DNA of 48,913 nt from Candidatus Poseidoniaceae archaeon (GTDB taxonomy: Archaea > Thermoplasmatota > Poseidoniia > Poseidoniales > Poseidoniaceae): positions 1 to 48,913 of the forward strand of contig CASICT010000026.1 of assembly GCA_949373265.1 (NCBI GenBank). Direction: 5' to 3'. The translations under genes and the position numbers were made by a program. Of the stretch, positions 17,281 to 26,250 are shown in pieces. How positions within the stretch are numbered: position 1 is the first letter of the stretch; each line of letters begins with the position of its first letter. The notes under the pieces are model-generated. The model saw only the letters and a list, made by a program, of their open reading frames with translations, made no database searches and was not told where the DNA came from.

Positions 17281-20097
17281 ATGTCGGAATATATTCCACA
17301 AGCAACTGAAGAGTCTTGGCAAAATGCTTGGGATGATGCGAATCTTTTTCACGCTGAATTACAAGAAGGAAACCCTACTTTTTACTGTCTTGAAATGTAT
17401 CCTTATCCCTCGGGTAAGATGCACATGGGCCATGTCCGTAATTATTCAATTGGAGACGCAGTAGCCCGCTATAAGCGCTTAATGGGCTTTGATGTATTGT
17501 ACCCAATCGGCTTCGATTCTTTTGGCATGCCTGCAGAAAATGCAGCTATTGCTGAAGGTGGCCACCCCCATGATATAACCGAGAGAAACATGGCATCCAT
17601 AACACAGCAAATCAAACGGATGGGCTTTTCTTATGATTGGCGAAGGCTGGTCAAAAGTCACGACCCGCAATATTATCGCTGGAATCAATGGTTTTTCCTG
17701 AAGTTTGTTGAAAACGGTTTGGCTTATCAGGAATTTGCGCCCGTAAATTGGTGTAATTCTTGCAATACAGTTCTAGCAAATGAGCAAGTAAAGGCCGGAC
17801 GCTGTTGGAGATGTAATGGCCCTGTAGTTCAAAAAGAAATGAGTCAATGGTTCCTTAATACCACTAAATATGCTCAAGAGTTACTTGATGGATTAGAAAC
17901 AATTGATTTCCCAGAGAATGTCAAGGCTCTGCAGCAAGACTGGATTGGTCGATCAGAAGGTGCAGAAATTGAATTTGCAGTCGAAGGCCGAGATGAAAAA
18001 ATTAGGGCTTTTACCACTAGACCAGACACTCTTTTCGGAGTAACATTCGTAACACTAGCCCCTGAACATGAATTGGCGCAATGCTTGGTTGAATCAACGC
18101 CATATGAACAAGATTGGAAGTTACTACACGATGAAGTTGTAGCCATGAGTGAATTTGACCGTATCAAAAATATGGGTAAGAAGAAAGGAGTCCCCACCGG
18201 TGCTTTCGCTATACATCCTCTAACTGGTGAACGCGTCCCAATTTGGATTGGAAACTTCGTAATAGCGTCATATGGAACTGGTGCTGTAATGGCAGTTCCT
18301 GGCCACGATGAACGTGATTTTGAATTTGCAAATAAGTATGATATCCCGATTAAACGCGTATTGGTAATGTCCCAACAAGGTAATGCTGATGATACTCTTG
18401 AAGCCGCTGAATCTGATATTGGATGGATGGTTAACTCTAGCATAGATGGCTTTGATGGCCTGTATGGAGATGAGGCTAAAGCTGCAGTCTGTGCTGCTCT
18501 TGAAAAAATCGGTATGGGTAATAGCACAATTAATTGGAAAATTAGACCATGGCTAGTTAGTCGCCAAAGATACTGGGGTACTCCTATTCCAATTATCCAT
18601 TGTGATTCATGTGGCGCTGTTCCTGTTCCTAAAGAACAACTCCCGGTTGAACTGCCAAGGGATGTTGTCTTTGATGGAAAAGGCAATCCATTGGAATCTA
18701 GTTCGTCATTCTGTGATGTTGATTGCCCATCATGTGCTAAACCAGCAAGAAGAGAAACAGATACTATGGACACATTCGTAGATTCTTCTTGGTATTTCTT
18801 GCGTTACACAGATGCTATGCAGGATGACATTTGTTTCAATCCAGATGTCGCTAATAATTGGATGAATGTTGACTTCTATTGTGGCGGTATCGAACACGCC
18901 CAGATGCACCTCATCTATGCCCGGTTCTGGACTAAGGCACTACGAGATATTGGTCTTCACGATATTGATGAGCCATTCAATGAACTATTGTGTCAAGGAA
19001 TGGTAAACAAATCTGCACCTTGGTGCGATTCATGTGCAATTACCCTCAATGTATCGCATTCTGGCAAGAACTGCCCACACTGCAGTTCTGTATTGAGTGA
19101 GAGGAGTGCTAAGATGAGTAAGAGTCTTGGCAATACAGTCTCGCCAGAAGAGATGATAGAGATGTATGGTGCTGACACTGTTAGATTGTTCATTCTCTTC
19201 GCCGCTAACCCTACTGCTGGTATGGATTGGTCTGATTCGGCTTTGGCAGCCAATTACCGGCAGATGGTACAATTGTATGGCATGCCTGAGGCTATTCTAT
19301 CGTGGAATGGGGCTGCAAGTAGCATAGACTTGTGGATGAAAGCGCGTCTAAAGCAGAGGTGCATTCAGTGGCAAACCGCAATGGATAATTATGATCTACG
19401 TGGCGCTGTTGATGCAAGTCACTTTGATTTGGTCAAAGATATCAATTGGTATCGTAGGCGCGGTGGAGATAACCCTTCAGTCGGTAAAGAAATTCTAGAA
19501 GTTTGGACACATATGATTTCAATAGCCACTCCACACCTCGCCGAAGATTGGTGGAAGATGCTTGGAAATACTGACTTAGTAGCAGGTAGAGTTTTCGATA
19601 CACCTGGCGATTTGGTTCCTGAAGAGTTATCCGCCCTTGATGCTGAAAACTATCTACGTTCATTCCTTGAGCAGGCTAGAAAGGTTGCAAAGGTCGCAAC
19701 TAAACATATTGGAGGAACCCCTGAGAGTGCTGTTGTACATACCTCTCGCCCTTGGAGAAGAGAGTTGGCTCAGGCTGCGATTTCGCACTTAGAATCTGGA
19801 CATAGCATCAAGACATTTGCTGGTAAACTAGCAACTCTTCCGTTTGCACAAGGAGAAAGGCGTGGCGATGTCATGGCATTCTGGGGTAAGAGAATGTTGC
19901 CACAGGTATTCAAGTGGTCAGACGATGAAAAACGAATGATTAGTGATTCACTCGATGAAGGAGTTATCCTCAACGCGGCTTCCCAATTCATCTGCAACGA
20001 TTTGGGTATTTCCAGTATCGTGATTGAAAGTGGTGAAGCCGACATCGGCAGAAGTAGTACTGCTGTCCCCTTGGCTCCGACCGTCGTTTACAGTTGA
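17281..20097 (+). CDS. leuS: Leucyl-tRNA synthetase, bacterial type
   Basis: Class Ia synthetase that charges tRNA-Leu with leucine. The 938-residue product starts ESWQNAWDDANLF and has the HIGH-box variant HMGH at 48-51 (PYPSGKMHMGHVRNYSIGDAVARYKR). NWCNSCNTVLANEQV and CWRCNGPV form a zinc knuckle, and the editing domain holds TTRPDTLFGVTF and GTGAVMAVPGHDERDFEFA. RPWLVSRQRYWGTPIPII precedes the second half, with KMSKS at 611-615. Zinc-like cysteine pairs (CDSC, CPHC) precede KMSKS. The motif wording and order match bacterial LeuRS, not the archaeal/eukaryotic form, so horizontal acquisition is inferred. The last 50 codons are antisense to the tail of the next gene. Confidence 0.95.
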   Translation: MSEYIPQATEESWQNAWDDANLFHAELQEGNPTFYCLEMYPYPSGKMHMGHVRNYSIGDAVARYKRLMGFDVLYPIGFDSFGMPAENAAIAEGGHPHDITERNMASITQQIKRMGFSYDWRRLVKSHDPQYYRWNQWFFLKFVENGLAYQEFAPVNWCNSCNTVLANEQVKAGRCWRCNGPVVQKEMSQWFLNTTKYAQELLDGLETIDFPENVKALQQDWIGRSEGAEIEFAVEGRDEKIRAFTTRPDTLFGVTFVTLAPEHELAQCLVESTPYEQDWKLLHDEVVAMSEFDRIKNMGKKKGVPTGAFAIHPLTGERVPIWIGNFVIASYGTGAVMAVPGHDERDFEFANKYDIPIKRVLVMSQQGNADDTLEAAESDIGWMVNSSIDGFDGLYGDEAKAAVCAALEKIGMGNSTINWKIRPWLVSRQRYWGTPIPIIHCDSCGAVPVPKEQLPVELPRDVVFDGKGNPLESSSSFCDVDCPSCAKPARRETDTMDTFVDSSWYFLRYTDAMQDDICFNPDVANNWMNVDFYCGGIEHAQMHLIYARFWTKALRDIGLHDIDEPFNELLCQGMVNKSAPWCDSCAITLNVSHSGKNCPHCSSVLSERSAKMSKSLGNTVSPEEMIEMYGADTVRLFILFAANPTAGMDWSDSALAANYRQMVQLYGMPEAILSWNGAASSIDLWMKARLKQRCIQWQTAMDNYDLRGAVDASHFDLVKDINWYRRRGGDNPSVGKEILEVWTHMISIATPHLAEDWWKMLGNTDLVAGRVFDTPGDLVPEELSALDAENYLRSFLEQARKVAKVATKHIGGTPESAVVHTSRPWRRELAQAAISHLESGHSIKTFAGKLATLPFAQGERRGDVMAFWGKRMLPQVFKWSDDEKRMISDSLDEGVILNAASQFICNDLGISSIVIESGEADIGRSSTAVPLAPTVVYS

Positions 20098-22686
20098 TTG
20101 TGGCTGTACGTTTGGAATAATTTTAGCAGGATTTGGTTGCTTAGGCCTTAGTGTTATGAATAATGCAACCACAATCAAAATACCGGCTATTGAGAATAGT
20201 ATCCAAGTTAGTGAAGATTCGCTTTCTGTATCTGTTCCTGACTGTGATTCACCTTCATTCTGGCTCTGTACTTTACAACCTGTTGAAGATACAATTTCAC
20301 CAGGAGGCGTTGTTGGACACAAATCATTGAGATTGTGCACGCCATCTCCATCGTCATCTAATTCTATTCCTGAACAACCATTTACGTCCACTTCCATATC
20401 TAGAGGAGTATACTTACAGTCATCAGATGTATCTACAACTCCATCATTGTCATCATCAGAATCTTCTGTAGAATCAATGCATCCATCTCGGTCGAAATCC
20501 ATTCCATTTCCGGATACTCCAATGTATCCACGTGGACAAAAGTCGATAGAATCCTGTATGCCATCTGAGTCGTCATCGCTATCCTCTCTATCGTCATGAC
20601 AGCCGTCGCTGTCGTGGTCGTAGCTACTGTTCCAGTTTATTTCTCCAAGAGAGCAGTCATCTGATAAATCAAGAACATTATCTCCATCGTCATCTGCATC
20701 TCTATCTTCATCGCGACAACCGTCTTGGTCATGGTCGATATCATGTTGGCTCTCCCAGGTAAAGGAGTCTCTGGCACAATTGTCCATAACATCGATTATT
20801 CCATCACCATCTGTATCGGTCTCACAAGCATCTCCAATTCCATCGCCGTCTAAATCTGCTTGGTCATCATTGATACTAGGGCACTTGTCTAATTGATCTA
20901 CGAAACCATCGCCATCAGAATCTAAATCCTCACAGCCATCTTGATTCTCATCATTTTCAATTGTTGAAACCCAGCCAACTGGCCCTTCCGGGCACACGTC
21001 GTAAGAGTCTAGGATTCTATCTTCGTCATCATCAAAGTCCTCAGTAGCATCTCTGCACCCATCACTATCATGGTCGGTATTAGGTGCTGAAATCCATCCG
21101 GTTTCCCCCGGTGTACAATCATCCCAATCGTCACCAACCGAGTCCCCATCATCGTCATCATCACACGGGTCCCCATACAAGTCGCCATCTGTATCTTGCT
21201 GGTCCGGATTAGCAATTCTAGGGCAATTATCTGAGCCGTCTACCAATCCATCTGAATCTTGGTCTCTAGCATAACTCCAGAATGCAATATCGCTTCCCCC
21301 GATTGAATTAATTGTAAAGTTGGACATTTGTGCAGTCTCCTGAATGTGCATCCCAATAGTTGGAGATTCGTTATCTCCTAGTTGTATCGATCTAGCGGTG
21401 TCATCGCCAGATCCTCCTGCAGATACAGCCCAAGTCCAATCTTTGTTGGAATCAATTTGTCCGACAAAAACATCTCTCTTGTCACCGCTAGAATCACGGT
21501 CAGATAAACTGTCTAAACCTAAACTAACCGTGGAGGTGTAAGTTCCCACAACTAAAGCGTTATCTCGAGAATCGAGGACTATTGATTCGATACTCTCCCA
21601 ACCCCCACCTCCTGAATTGTTTACATCTTCCCAGACTCCGTTAGTGGTGAGTGTTGCATAGAATATATCCCACCATCCATTAGATGTGACGTTGATAAAA
21701 CCAAATGTTGCTGTCTTCTCGAACTGGCCCACAACATGGACTTTCCCGTCACTATCTATTGCACAATCATTAGACCAGTCATCTCCTGAACTACCTGCAT
21801 AGGTTATCCAAGTGAAATTACCACCTCCGTCTAATTGAGATACAAAAATATCTGCTTCTCCAACCGAATTATACTCCGCCTCGAAGCCGGCAAGTAATAT
21901 TCCTACGAATGTACCTGTGACGTGAAGATACCCGGTGTCCGAGTAGCACATTCCTCCAAATGGTTCGATACCAGAAGGACTTGTAATTCCATTAGTCCAC
22001 AATAAATTTCCATTCTCATCATAATGAAGCAGAGCTAAACTCAATCCATTATCACCCGAGATTATAACACTCTCTACTTCGATTGCACCTCTGTGAAATA
22101 TCCCAACTGATATCCCGCCATTAGGGCTTATTGAAACGTCGAATGCTGAAAGGTCATTTTCATTGGAAATAGTTCTAACCCAAATCGGGTTTAACGTGTC
22201 GCCAATGTAAGAAAACCGACCAATAAAGGCGTCGCCTTCACCCTCTTCGGTCTCTTTTTCTAGTGTCAATGAACTACTGATGTTCATCTGACAGGCTGCC
22301 CCTGCCGTACCTAAACAGAAATGGCCTGCAAGAATAATATCTCCTGAACTGTGTAACGCTATAGCATCGATGCCATCGGTGCCTAATCCTCCGAATCCGA
22401 AACTAGAGGTCCAGTTACCATCGGAATCCATTTTGGCAACAAATATGTCAATATCTCCGCTAAGTCCTGTTGCTTCAATTCCATCTTCTCCAAATATTAT
22501 ATTCGAAGTAAATTGGCCTGCAACTATTATGCTATTATCATCTAAGACTACATGGCCTGCGAGTGAATCTTCTTGGAACCCTCCTGCAGATTGTACCCAT
22601 CCTAAGGGCTGTTGCTCTTCACCATCTGCTGAAACAAATGGAACTAGCAAAATAGATACCATTGCCATTACGATTAGACGACGCAT
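19948..22686 (-). CDS. Secreted membrane-anchored SBBP-propeller / thrombospondin-3 repeat surface protein
   Basis: A 912-residue surface protein built like the one at 10442 but not a close copy. It has a signal peptide (residues 1-20, IVMAMVSILLVPFVSA). A propeller region of about 450 residues follows, with SBBP-type repeats (GWVQSAGGFQEDSLAG, WAVSAGGSGDDTARSIQL, and DIFVAKM/DIFVSQL/DVFVGQI strands). TSP3-like calcium repeats span residues about 478-800, then a Ser/Glu-rich linker. The transmembrane helix is LTWILFSIAGILIVVALFITL, with a 66-residue cytoplasmic tail. The final 49 residues of that tail are encoded opposite the leuS 3' end. The tail has no recognised domain. Its role is unknown; attachment, particle capture or substrate recognition are reasonable guesses. 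Confidence 0.82.
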   Translation of the reverse strand: MRRLIVMAMVSILLVPFVSADGEEQQPLGWVQSAGGFQEDSLAGHVVLDDNSIIVAGQFTSNIIFGEDGIEATGLSGDIDIFVAKMDSDGNWTSSFGFGGLGTDGIDAIALHSSGDIILAGHFCLGTAGAACQMNISSSLTLEKETEEGEGDAFIGRFSYIGDTLNPIWVRTISNENDLSAFDVSISPNGGISVGIFHRGAIEVESVIISGDNGLSLALLHYDENGNLLWTNGITSPSGIEPFGGMCYSDTGYLHVTGTFVGILLAGFEAEYNSVGEADIFVSQLDGGGNFTWITYAGSSGDDWSNDCAIDSDGKVHVVGQFEKTATFGFINVTSNGWWDIFYATLTTNGVWEDVNNSGGGGWESIESIVLDSRDNALVVGTYTSTVSLGLDSLSDRDSSGDKRDVFVGQIDSNKDWTWAVSAGGSGDDTARSIQLGDNESPTIGMHIQETAQMSNFTINSIGGSDIAFWSYARDQDSDGLVDGSDNCPRIANPDQQDTDGDLYGDPCDDDDDGDSVGDDWDDCTPGETGWISAPNTDHDSDGCRDATEDFDDDEDRILDSYDVCPEGPVGWVSTIENDENQDGCEDLDSDGDGFVDQLDKCPSINDDQADLDGDGIGDACETDTDGDGIIDVMDNCARDSFTWESQHDIDHDQDGCRDEDRDADDDGDNVLDLSDDCSLGEINWNSSYDHDSDGCHDDREDSDDDSDGIQDSIDFCPRGYIGVSGNGMDFDRDGCIDSTEDSDDDNDGVVDTSDDCKYTPLDMEVDVNGCSGIELDDDGDGVHNLNDLCPTTPPGEIVSSTGCKVQSQNEGESQSGTDTESESSLTWILFSIAGILIVVALFITLRPKQPNPAKIIPNVQPQSTVNDGRSQGDSSTTSADVGFTTFNHDTGNTQIVADELGSRVEDNSFIE
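20330..21272 (-). repeat. Tandem TSP3-like calcium-binding repeats (coding)
   Basis: Repeated units of the form DxDxDGxxDxxDxCP, joined by segments such as GxxGWxSxxxxDxDxDGC, occupy about 315 codons. Plus-strand DNA is full of ATCGTCATC-like words from the Asp codons. The unit differs from the FP-QW unit of the 10442 protein, so the two rods were not made by recent duplication. Confidence 0.75.
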
Positions 22687-22768
22687 GAGTTGCCATCATC
22701 ATCTCTCACTTGAAATGATGTATCTTTCGTCCGCAATATCAATGCTATGCCAAGAATTGGCCACCTTT

Positions 22769-23242
22769 ATGGGCAAGGCTTTCAATCATACTGCAAGGGT
22801 GGAAATGCCGGCTGAAAATGTTAAAGAGGCTTTGATTTTATTAAGAAACCCTAGCACTTGGCCTGATTGGAATAGAGGTGCTAAAAGTATGCTTGCGACT
22901 AATGCAGAGACGCTCGATGAAGGAGACCACCTTGCCATCCACCAGATGATCAAAGGAGGGTTGATAGAAGTCAGGTGGCTTGTAAACTCAATTAGGGAAG
23001 GTGAGGGTTTCTGTGAAATTGAATTATTGGGCCAAGGTCAGAGCAGAAACGAGCGCCCAATTGGTAAAGGATTGGATAACCTCAGAATTTGTATAACATT
23101 TCTAACTCAAGAAGATGGGGGTATTGAAGTGCATTCAAGTTGTGAAGTTTCAAGATTAATGTCGATCTTTGCAAATCGGATTAATGCTTTTATGAAATCT
23201 CAAACACAGCAGTTACTCGATGACCTATCTTCGCTAAAGTGA
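22769..23242 (+). CDS. SRPBCC (START/Bet v1-like) family protein
   Basis: A 157-residue cytoplasmic protein. FNHTARVEMPAENVKEALILLRNPSTWPDW is the typical start of the SRPBCC/polyketide-cyclase fold, and the C-terminal long helix (SIFANRINAFMKSQTQQLLDDL) closes the hydrophobic pocket. Such proteins bind hydrophobic ligands or act as cyclases or chaperone cofactors; no specific ligand can be read here. The ATG at 22769 fits the family; an in-frame ATG at 22742 is an alternative. The TGA lies 38 bp before the ATG of the nuclease gene and overlaps an in-frame upstream GTG (GTGA), so the two are probably one operon. Confidence 0.65.
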   Translation: MGKAFNHTARVEMPAENVKEALILLRNPSTWPDWNRGAKSMLATNAETLDEGDHLAIHQMIKGGLIEVRWLVNSIREGEGFCEIELLGQGQSRNERPIGKGLDNLRICITFLTQEDGGIEVHSSCEVSRLMSIFANRINAFMKSQTQQLLDDLSSLK

Positions 23243-23280
23243 GCCGGTGTATCTATGGAGCGTGGGCGTGTAGACAATTT

Positions 23281-24330
23281 ATGGCGGGCGGCGATAAAAG
23301 CAACAGTTCTCGCCGGAAAGGCAAGAGTTCCTCAAAACCACGCCGTTATGGCGGAACTGCAAAGTCGACCCTGATAGAGCGTCATGCTGAATTTGATACT
23401 GCAGCAAAATCTTCGGCTCGTTCTCGTTTTGAAACTAAACCAAGGCCGATTGGCATTCCCGCTGATGTTGAAGAGCCAAGGCTTTTCTCGTTTGAATGGC
23501 CAAATAAACCAGTGCTGCTGAAGACCGAATCTTCACTAGCATCAAAGGTTGTTCGAAAGGGCGAATTTGGCTGGCTACCTGATAAAAGAGTTGCAGAAAT
23601 TGGAGAGATGGTAGATAATCTCGATATGACATTAGACCAGGCTCTTTCGCTAAGAAGTGCACTTCTGCAACAAAAAACAGTATATTCACATGGCCAATTG
23701 CAATCTCGTGGAAAGGCGTTAGTAAGGTTGTATAGAGAAGGTATGGGGATTGTTGATTTGTCAAAGCGTTTTGATTTTCCACCAATGAATATCTTCAGAT
23801 TAATCTTGAAAGAGATGGGTTGGTCCAAATCTCGAATCAAGGAAACCTTGCGCTCACCATCAAAATTCAAAGAGAGAGAGCGCAATGAATTTGAAGCCGC
23901 TGAAGCCGCTGATCGGGTAAGTAATGTAGACCAATCTGAAACTCATGTAAGAGCAGATTTATTCGAGGAAATTCTTGCAGACTGGTTTGAAGATCAGGGT
24001 GTCCGTATTCGAAGACAACCTGAGATGGTAAAGGAACAGATGAAGGAGCATGGGCGGCCGATAAATACGCCAGACCTGTTATTCCTAGACCATGTAGAAA
24101 TTAATGGTGAACCTGTTGCTTGGATTGATGCTAAGCACTTCTATGGTGCAGATGTAGATTTTCAAAGAAAGAAGATTACGAAACAGGCGAATCGATATGT
24201 TGACTCTTGGGGCCAAGGTGCTCTCGTATTCCGACATGGGTTCTGCGAAAACGTTCACATTCCGGGCACAGTATTACTCGATTGTGGCCCGTTGGATTTA
24301 TCGCCACTAAACCGAATTACTGAAGAATAG
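23281..24330 (+). CDS. TPD-motif nuclease, archaeal relative of CDIN1 (C15orf41)
   Basis: A 349-residue protein whose C-terminal third matches the TPD family. INTPDLLFLDH places Thr-Pro-Asp at 263-265. GEPVAWIDAKHFYG then gives the D-x-K of a PD-(D/E)xK nuclease (D283, K285), and QANRYVDSWGQGALVFRHGF is the conserved helix-strand that follows. The human member, CDIN1, partners codanin-1 and is mutated in congenital dyserythropoietic anaemia; its fold is related to Holliday-junction resolvases. Upstream, residues about 90-215 form helices (IVDLSKRFDFPPMNIFRLILKEMGWSKSRIKETL) like a helix-turn-helix. The basic N terminus (SSRRKGKSSSKPRR) may bind nucleic acid. A GTG at 23239 overlapping the SRPBCC stop is an alternative start. 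Role in the cell unknown. Confidence 0.8.
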   Translation: MAGGDKSNSSRRKGKSSSKPRRYGGTAKSTLIERHAEFDTAAKSSARSRFETKPRPIGIPADVEEPRLFSFEWPNKPVLLKTESSLASKVVRKGEFGWLPDKRVAEIGEMVDNLDMTLDQALSLRSALLQQKTVYSHGQLQSRGKALVRLYREGMGIVDLSKRFDFPPMNIFRLILKEMGWSKSRIKETLRSPSKFKERERNEFEAAEAADRVSNVDQSETHVRADLFEEILADWFEDQGVRIRRQPEMVKEQMKEHGRPINTPDLLFLDHVEINGEPVAWIDAKHFYGADVDFQRKKITKQANRYVDSWGQGALVFRHGFCENVHIPGTVLLDCGPLDLSPLNRITEE

Positions 24331-25240
24331 TCTCCCTTACTCCCAAACCAATGCTTCTTAGATGAGATGCTATTTTATCGAAATCGGGATTAGTGCCTAG
24401 TTTCTTTGGAACTATTATCAATGAAGTCCCAAGCATGCACAGATGACAACTCATTGAGTTGTCTGATTGTTCTAATACAGCGTGGAGTAACTTAGCACGT
24501 TCTGTCTCTTCCAGTAACCCTGATTCTAAAGCGAATTGGTCCGCCTCTTCAAGGAGTATTGGCCAAACGTTGTGATTCCATTCATGCTGCTTTAATCGAT
24601 TTACAGCAGACTCCCCTGCTTTGGTTATTTTTGACTTCCACTCTGTGTCATCGATGTAGTTCGAAGTGTGTTTGCCCCCATCAGGGTCCCAAACCAATAG
24701 AGCAGGGCACTTCACATCAAATCCAAATGCCTTACCTGGAAATGGAGGACTTCCTGGAGTTACACGTAGTTCACATCCACCTGCCCATAATCCAAGAATA
24801 TCTCCTAATCCGCCTGAATATTTTCTTTCTAGCCGGTGAGATAAACGCGCTAATTGCCCCTCATCTCCACAATTGAACAACTCACCCAATGCTAAACTTA
24901 CAGCTAGAAGACCGGCTCCTGACATTCCAAATCCTTGAGAAACTGGTAATTCTAAATCAACTTCAATTTCAACTGGGGATTGAACTTTGAAAAGTTCACG
25001 AAAAGATTCTAACATATCGGTGTACAAGCCGTGAACATCTTGAAATGGTGTTCCATCCATTGATGTGACCGTTATTTTATCAGGCCCTTTGGGTATCATT
25101 TTGGCTGTCGCTTCAACACCGTCTTCTAAGCAGAAACCAGCACCGCGTGAGCCTTGATTACGAGCAAGTAATAACTTGGAATGAATAGAAAATAGTAGGG
25201 TCACATGGCCCCCTACTTGCACCGTAACTTCATTCATCAT
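24317..25240 (-). CDS. Pantoate kinase (archaeal CoA pathway, GHMP family)
   Basis: Phosphorylates pantoate to 4-phosphopantoate in the archaea-specific coenzyme A route. The 307-residue product shows the COG1829 signature: GGHVTLLFSIH, NQGSRGAGFCLEDGV, and the ATP loop ELPVSQGFGMSGAGLLAVSLALGE at about 98-121, the GHMP P-loop. SGGLGDILGLWAGG follows. These distinguish it from mevalonate or homoserine kinase. The partner phosphopantothenate synthetase is not in this window. It lies downstream of rpo3 on the same strand, 65 bp apart, and its 3' end overlaps the nuclease gene by 14 bp. Confidence 0.9.
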   Translation of the reverse strand: MMNEVTVQVGGHVTLLFSIHSKLLLARNQGSRGAGFCLEDGVEATAKMIPKGPDKITVTSMDGTPFQDVHGLYTDMLESFRELFKVQSPVEIEVDLELPVSQGFGMSGAGLLAVSLALGELFNCGDEGQLARLSHRLERKYSGGLGDILGLWAGGCELRVTPGSPPFPGKAFGFDVKCPALLVWDPDGGKHTSNYIDDTEWKSKITKAGESAVNRLKQHEWNHNVWPILLEEADQFALESGLLEETERAKLLHAVLEQSDNSMSCHLCMLGTSLIIVPKKLGTNPDFDKIASHLRSIGLGVRETILQ

Positions 25241-25276
25241 ACTGACGCTAGAGTGCTTAGGTCATCATGCTTCTCC

Positions 25277-25282
25277 AAAAAA
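25277..25282 (-). terminator. T-tract downstream of rpo3
   Basis: Six T residues on the minus strand lie about 25 bp after the rpo3 stop and before the pantoate kinase start. Archaeal RNA polymerase can end on such tracts without a hairpin. It could partly separate the ribosomal operon from the kinase gene. Confidence 0.35.
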
Positions 25283-25305
25283 TGGGAAGTATGAGTGGGG
25301 TCTAA

Positions 25306-26232
25306 TCATGCGAAGGCTGTATCGACTTCACCAGTAATCTTCTCAAAGCGAGAAACAAGTTCAGCGCATGCCTGGTTGAAGACTTCTTCAGGTGAAAGCG
25401 CACCATCAGATTCGAATGAAAAGATGTATTCACCATCGATATCTTCCATTGTGATTGCACTATCGAATGCTTCGTCACGTCCGGTTCCATATCCAACTTG
25501 GTGTAATGCACGCTCAAGGTCCAATACTGAGTCGACATCTGAGCATTCTTTGTTTGTGAATAACTTTGGAGTAATTGCACGGCCAGATTTTGAACTTAGG
25601 TCTAGATCGAACAGAACATTTGCTTTCTTTGGTTTGTTAAGAATAGCTTTCTGACGAGGCTGGAATGTAACTGCTGCCGCAGGACACCACTTTGCATGTT
25701 CTCGGCCACGGCCAAGAGTTGCATATGCATACAACTCGAGGTATTGTCCGCTAGAAAGTATGGTCAGAGGAATTCTTGCATGTTCTTCCTTAATCTGCAA
25801 CTTTGTTTCTCCAAGAACATTCAAGTCGCCAGCATATACTGTCTTGAATTGTTCATCGGTATCAGAATTTGGTCCACGAATAGATAGGTGGTAAATAATC
25901 TGTGAAAGAGGGGAACCCCACTGGTCTTCAGGAAGGTTTTCGTTGTTAGGGTCCTCTTCAGGAAACTTGAATTCTTCAAGGAATGTTGGGACTGGAACCA
26001 TAGCTAGGCGGTGCGCCAATACTTCATCAGGCAGAACGTTGACTGATTCTATGATTTCTCCTTTGTTATCTTGAGTTACTCCTTGCTCGAAACGAACCTT
26101 GGTGATTGCCATCTTAGGTACATCTGCAAGAATTGCACGGCGTAGGCTGTTTACCTGTGCCGCATTTGTCTTTGACAGAATAATACGAATCTTGTTACCT
26201 TTTGGCCAACCATCAACAATTTGCGCCTTCAT
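25306..26232 (-). CDS. rpo3: DNA-directed RNA polymerase subunit Rpo3 (RpoD)
   Basis: Archaeal equivalent of the alpha subunit (eukaryotic RPB3/AC40), a platform for RNA polymerase assembly with Rpo11. The sequence has VNSLRRAILADVPKMAITKV, VLPDEVLAHRLAMVPVP and LELYAYATLGRGREHAKWCPAAAVTFQP, all diagnostic. Some archaeal subunits carry a ferredoxin-like insert with cysteine clusters; only isolated cysteines are seen here, so it probably lacks an Fe-S cluster. The ATG at 26232 is preceded by GAGGTG at good spacing and is preferred over the GTG at 26241. 308 residues, somewhat long because of a C-terminal extension. It is the last gene of the S13-S4-S11-Rpo3 string. Confidence 0.95.
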   Translation of the reverse strand: MKAQIVDGWPKGNKIRIILSKTNAAQVNSLRRAILADVPKMAITKVRFEQGVTQDNKGEIIESVNVLPDEVLAHRLAMVPVPTFLEEFKFPEEDPNNENLPEDQWGSPLSQIIYHLSIRGPNSDTDEQFKTVYAGDLNVLGETKLQIKEEHARIPLTILSSGQYLELYAYATLGRGREHAKWCPAAAVTFQPRQKAILNKPKKANVLFDLDLSSKSGRAITPKLFTNKECSDVDSVLDLERALHQVGYGTGRDEAFDSAITMEDIDGEYIFSFESDGALSPEEVFNQACAELVSRFEKITGEVDTAFA

Positions 26233-26250
26233 TTTAAACACCTCAGAATA

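Noticed and set aside
17874..18773. A 299-codon minus-strand frame inside leuS
   Set aside because: Ser/Ile-rich antisense shadow of a highly conserved enzyme; no start signal.
20024..20599. A 191-codon plus-strand frame opposite a surface-protein gene
   Set aside because: It is a mirror of the Asp-rich repeat codons (Ser/Pro-rich composition) and has no independent domain or promoter.
22370..22741. N-terminal extension of the SRPBCC frame
   Set aside because: It is antisense to the signal peptide and first propeller blades of the neighbouring surface protein; the family start is at 22769.
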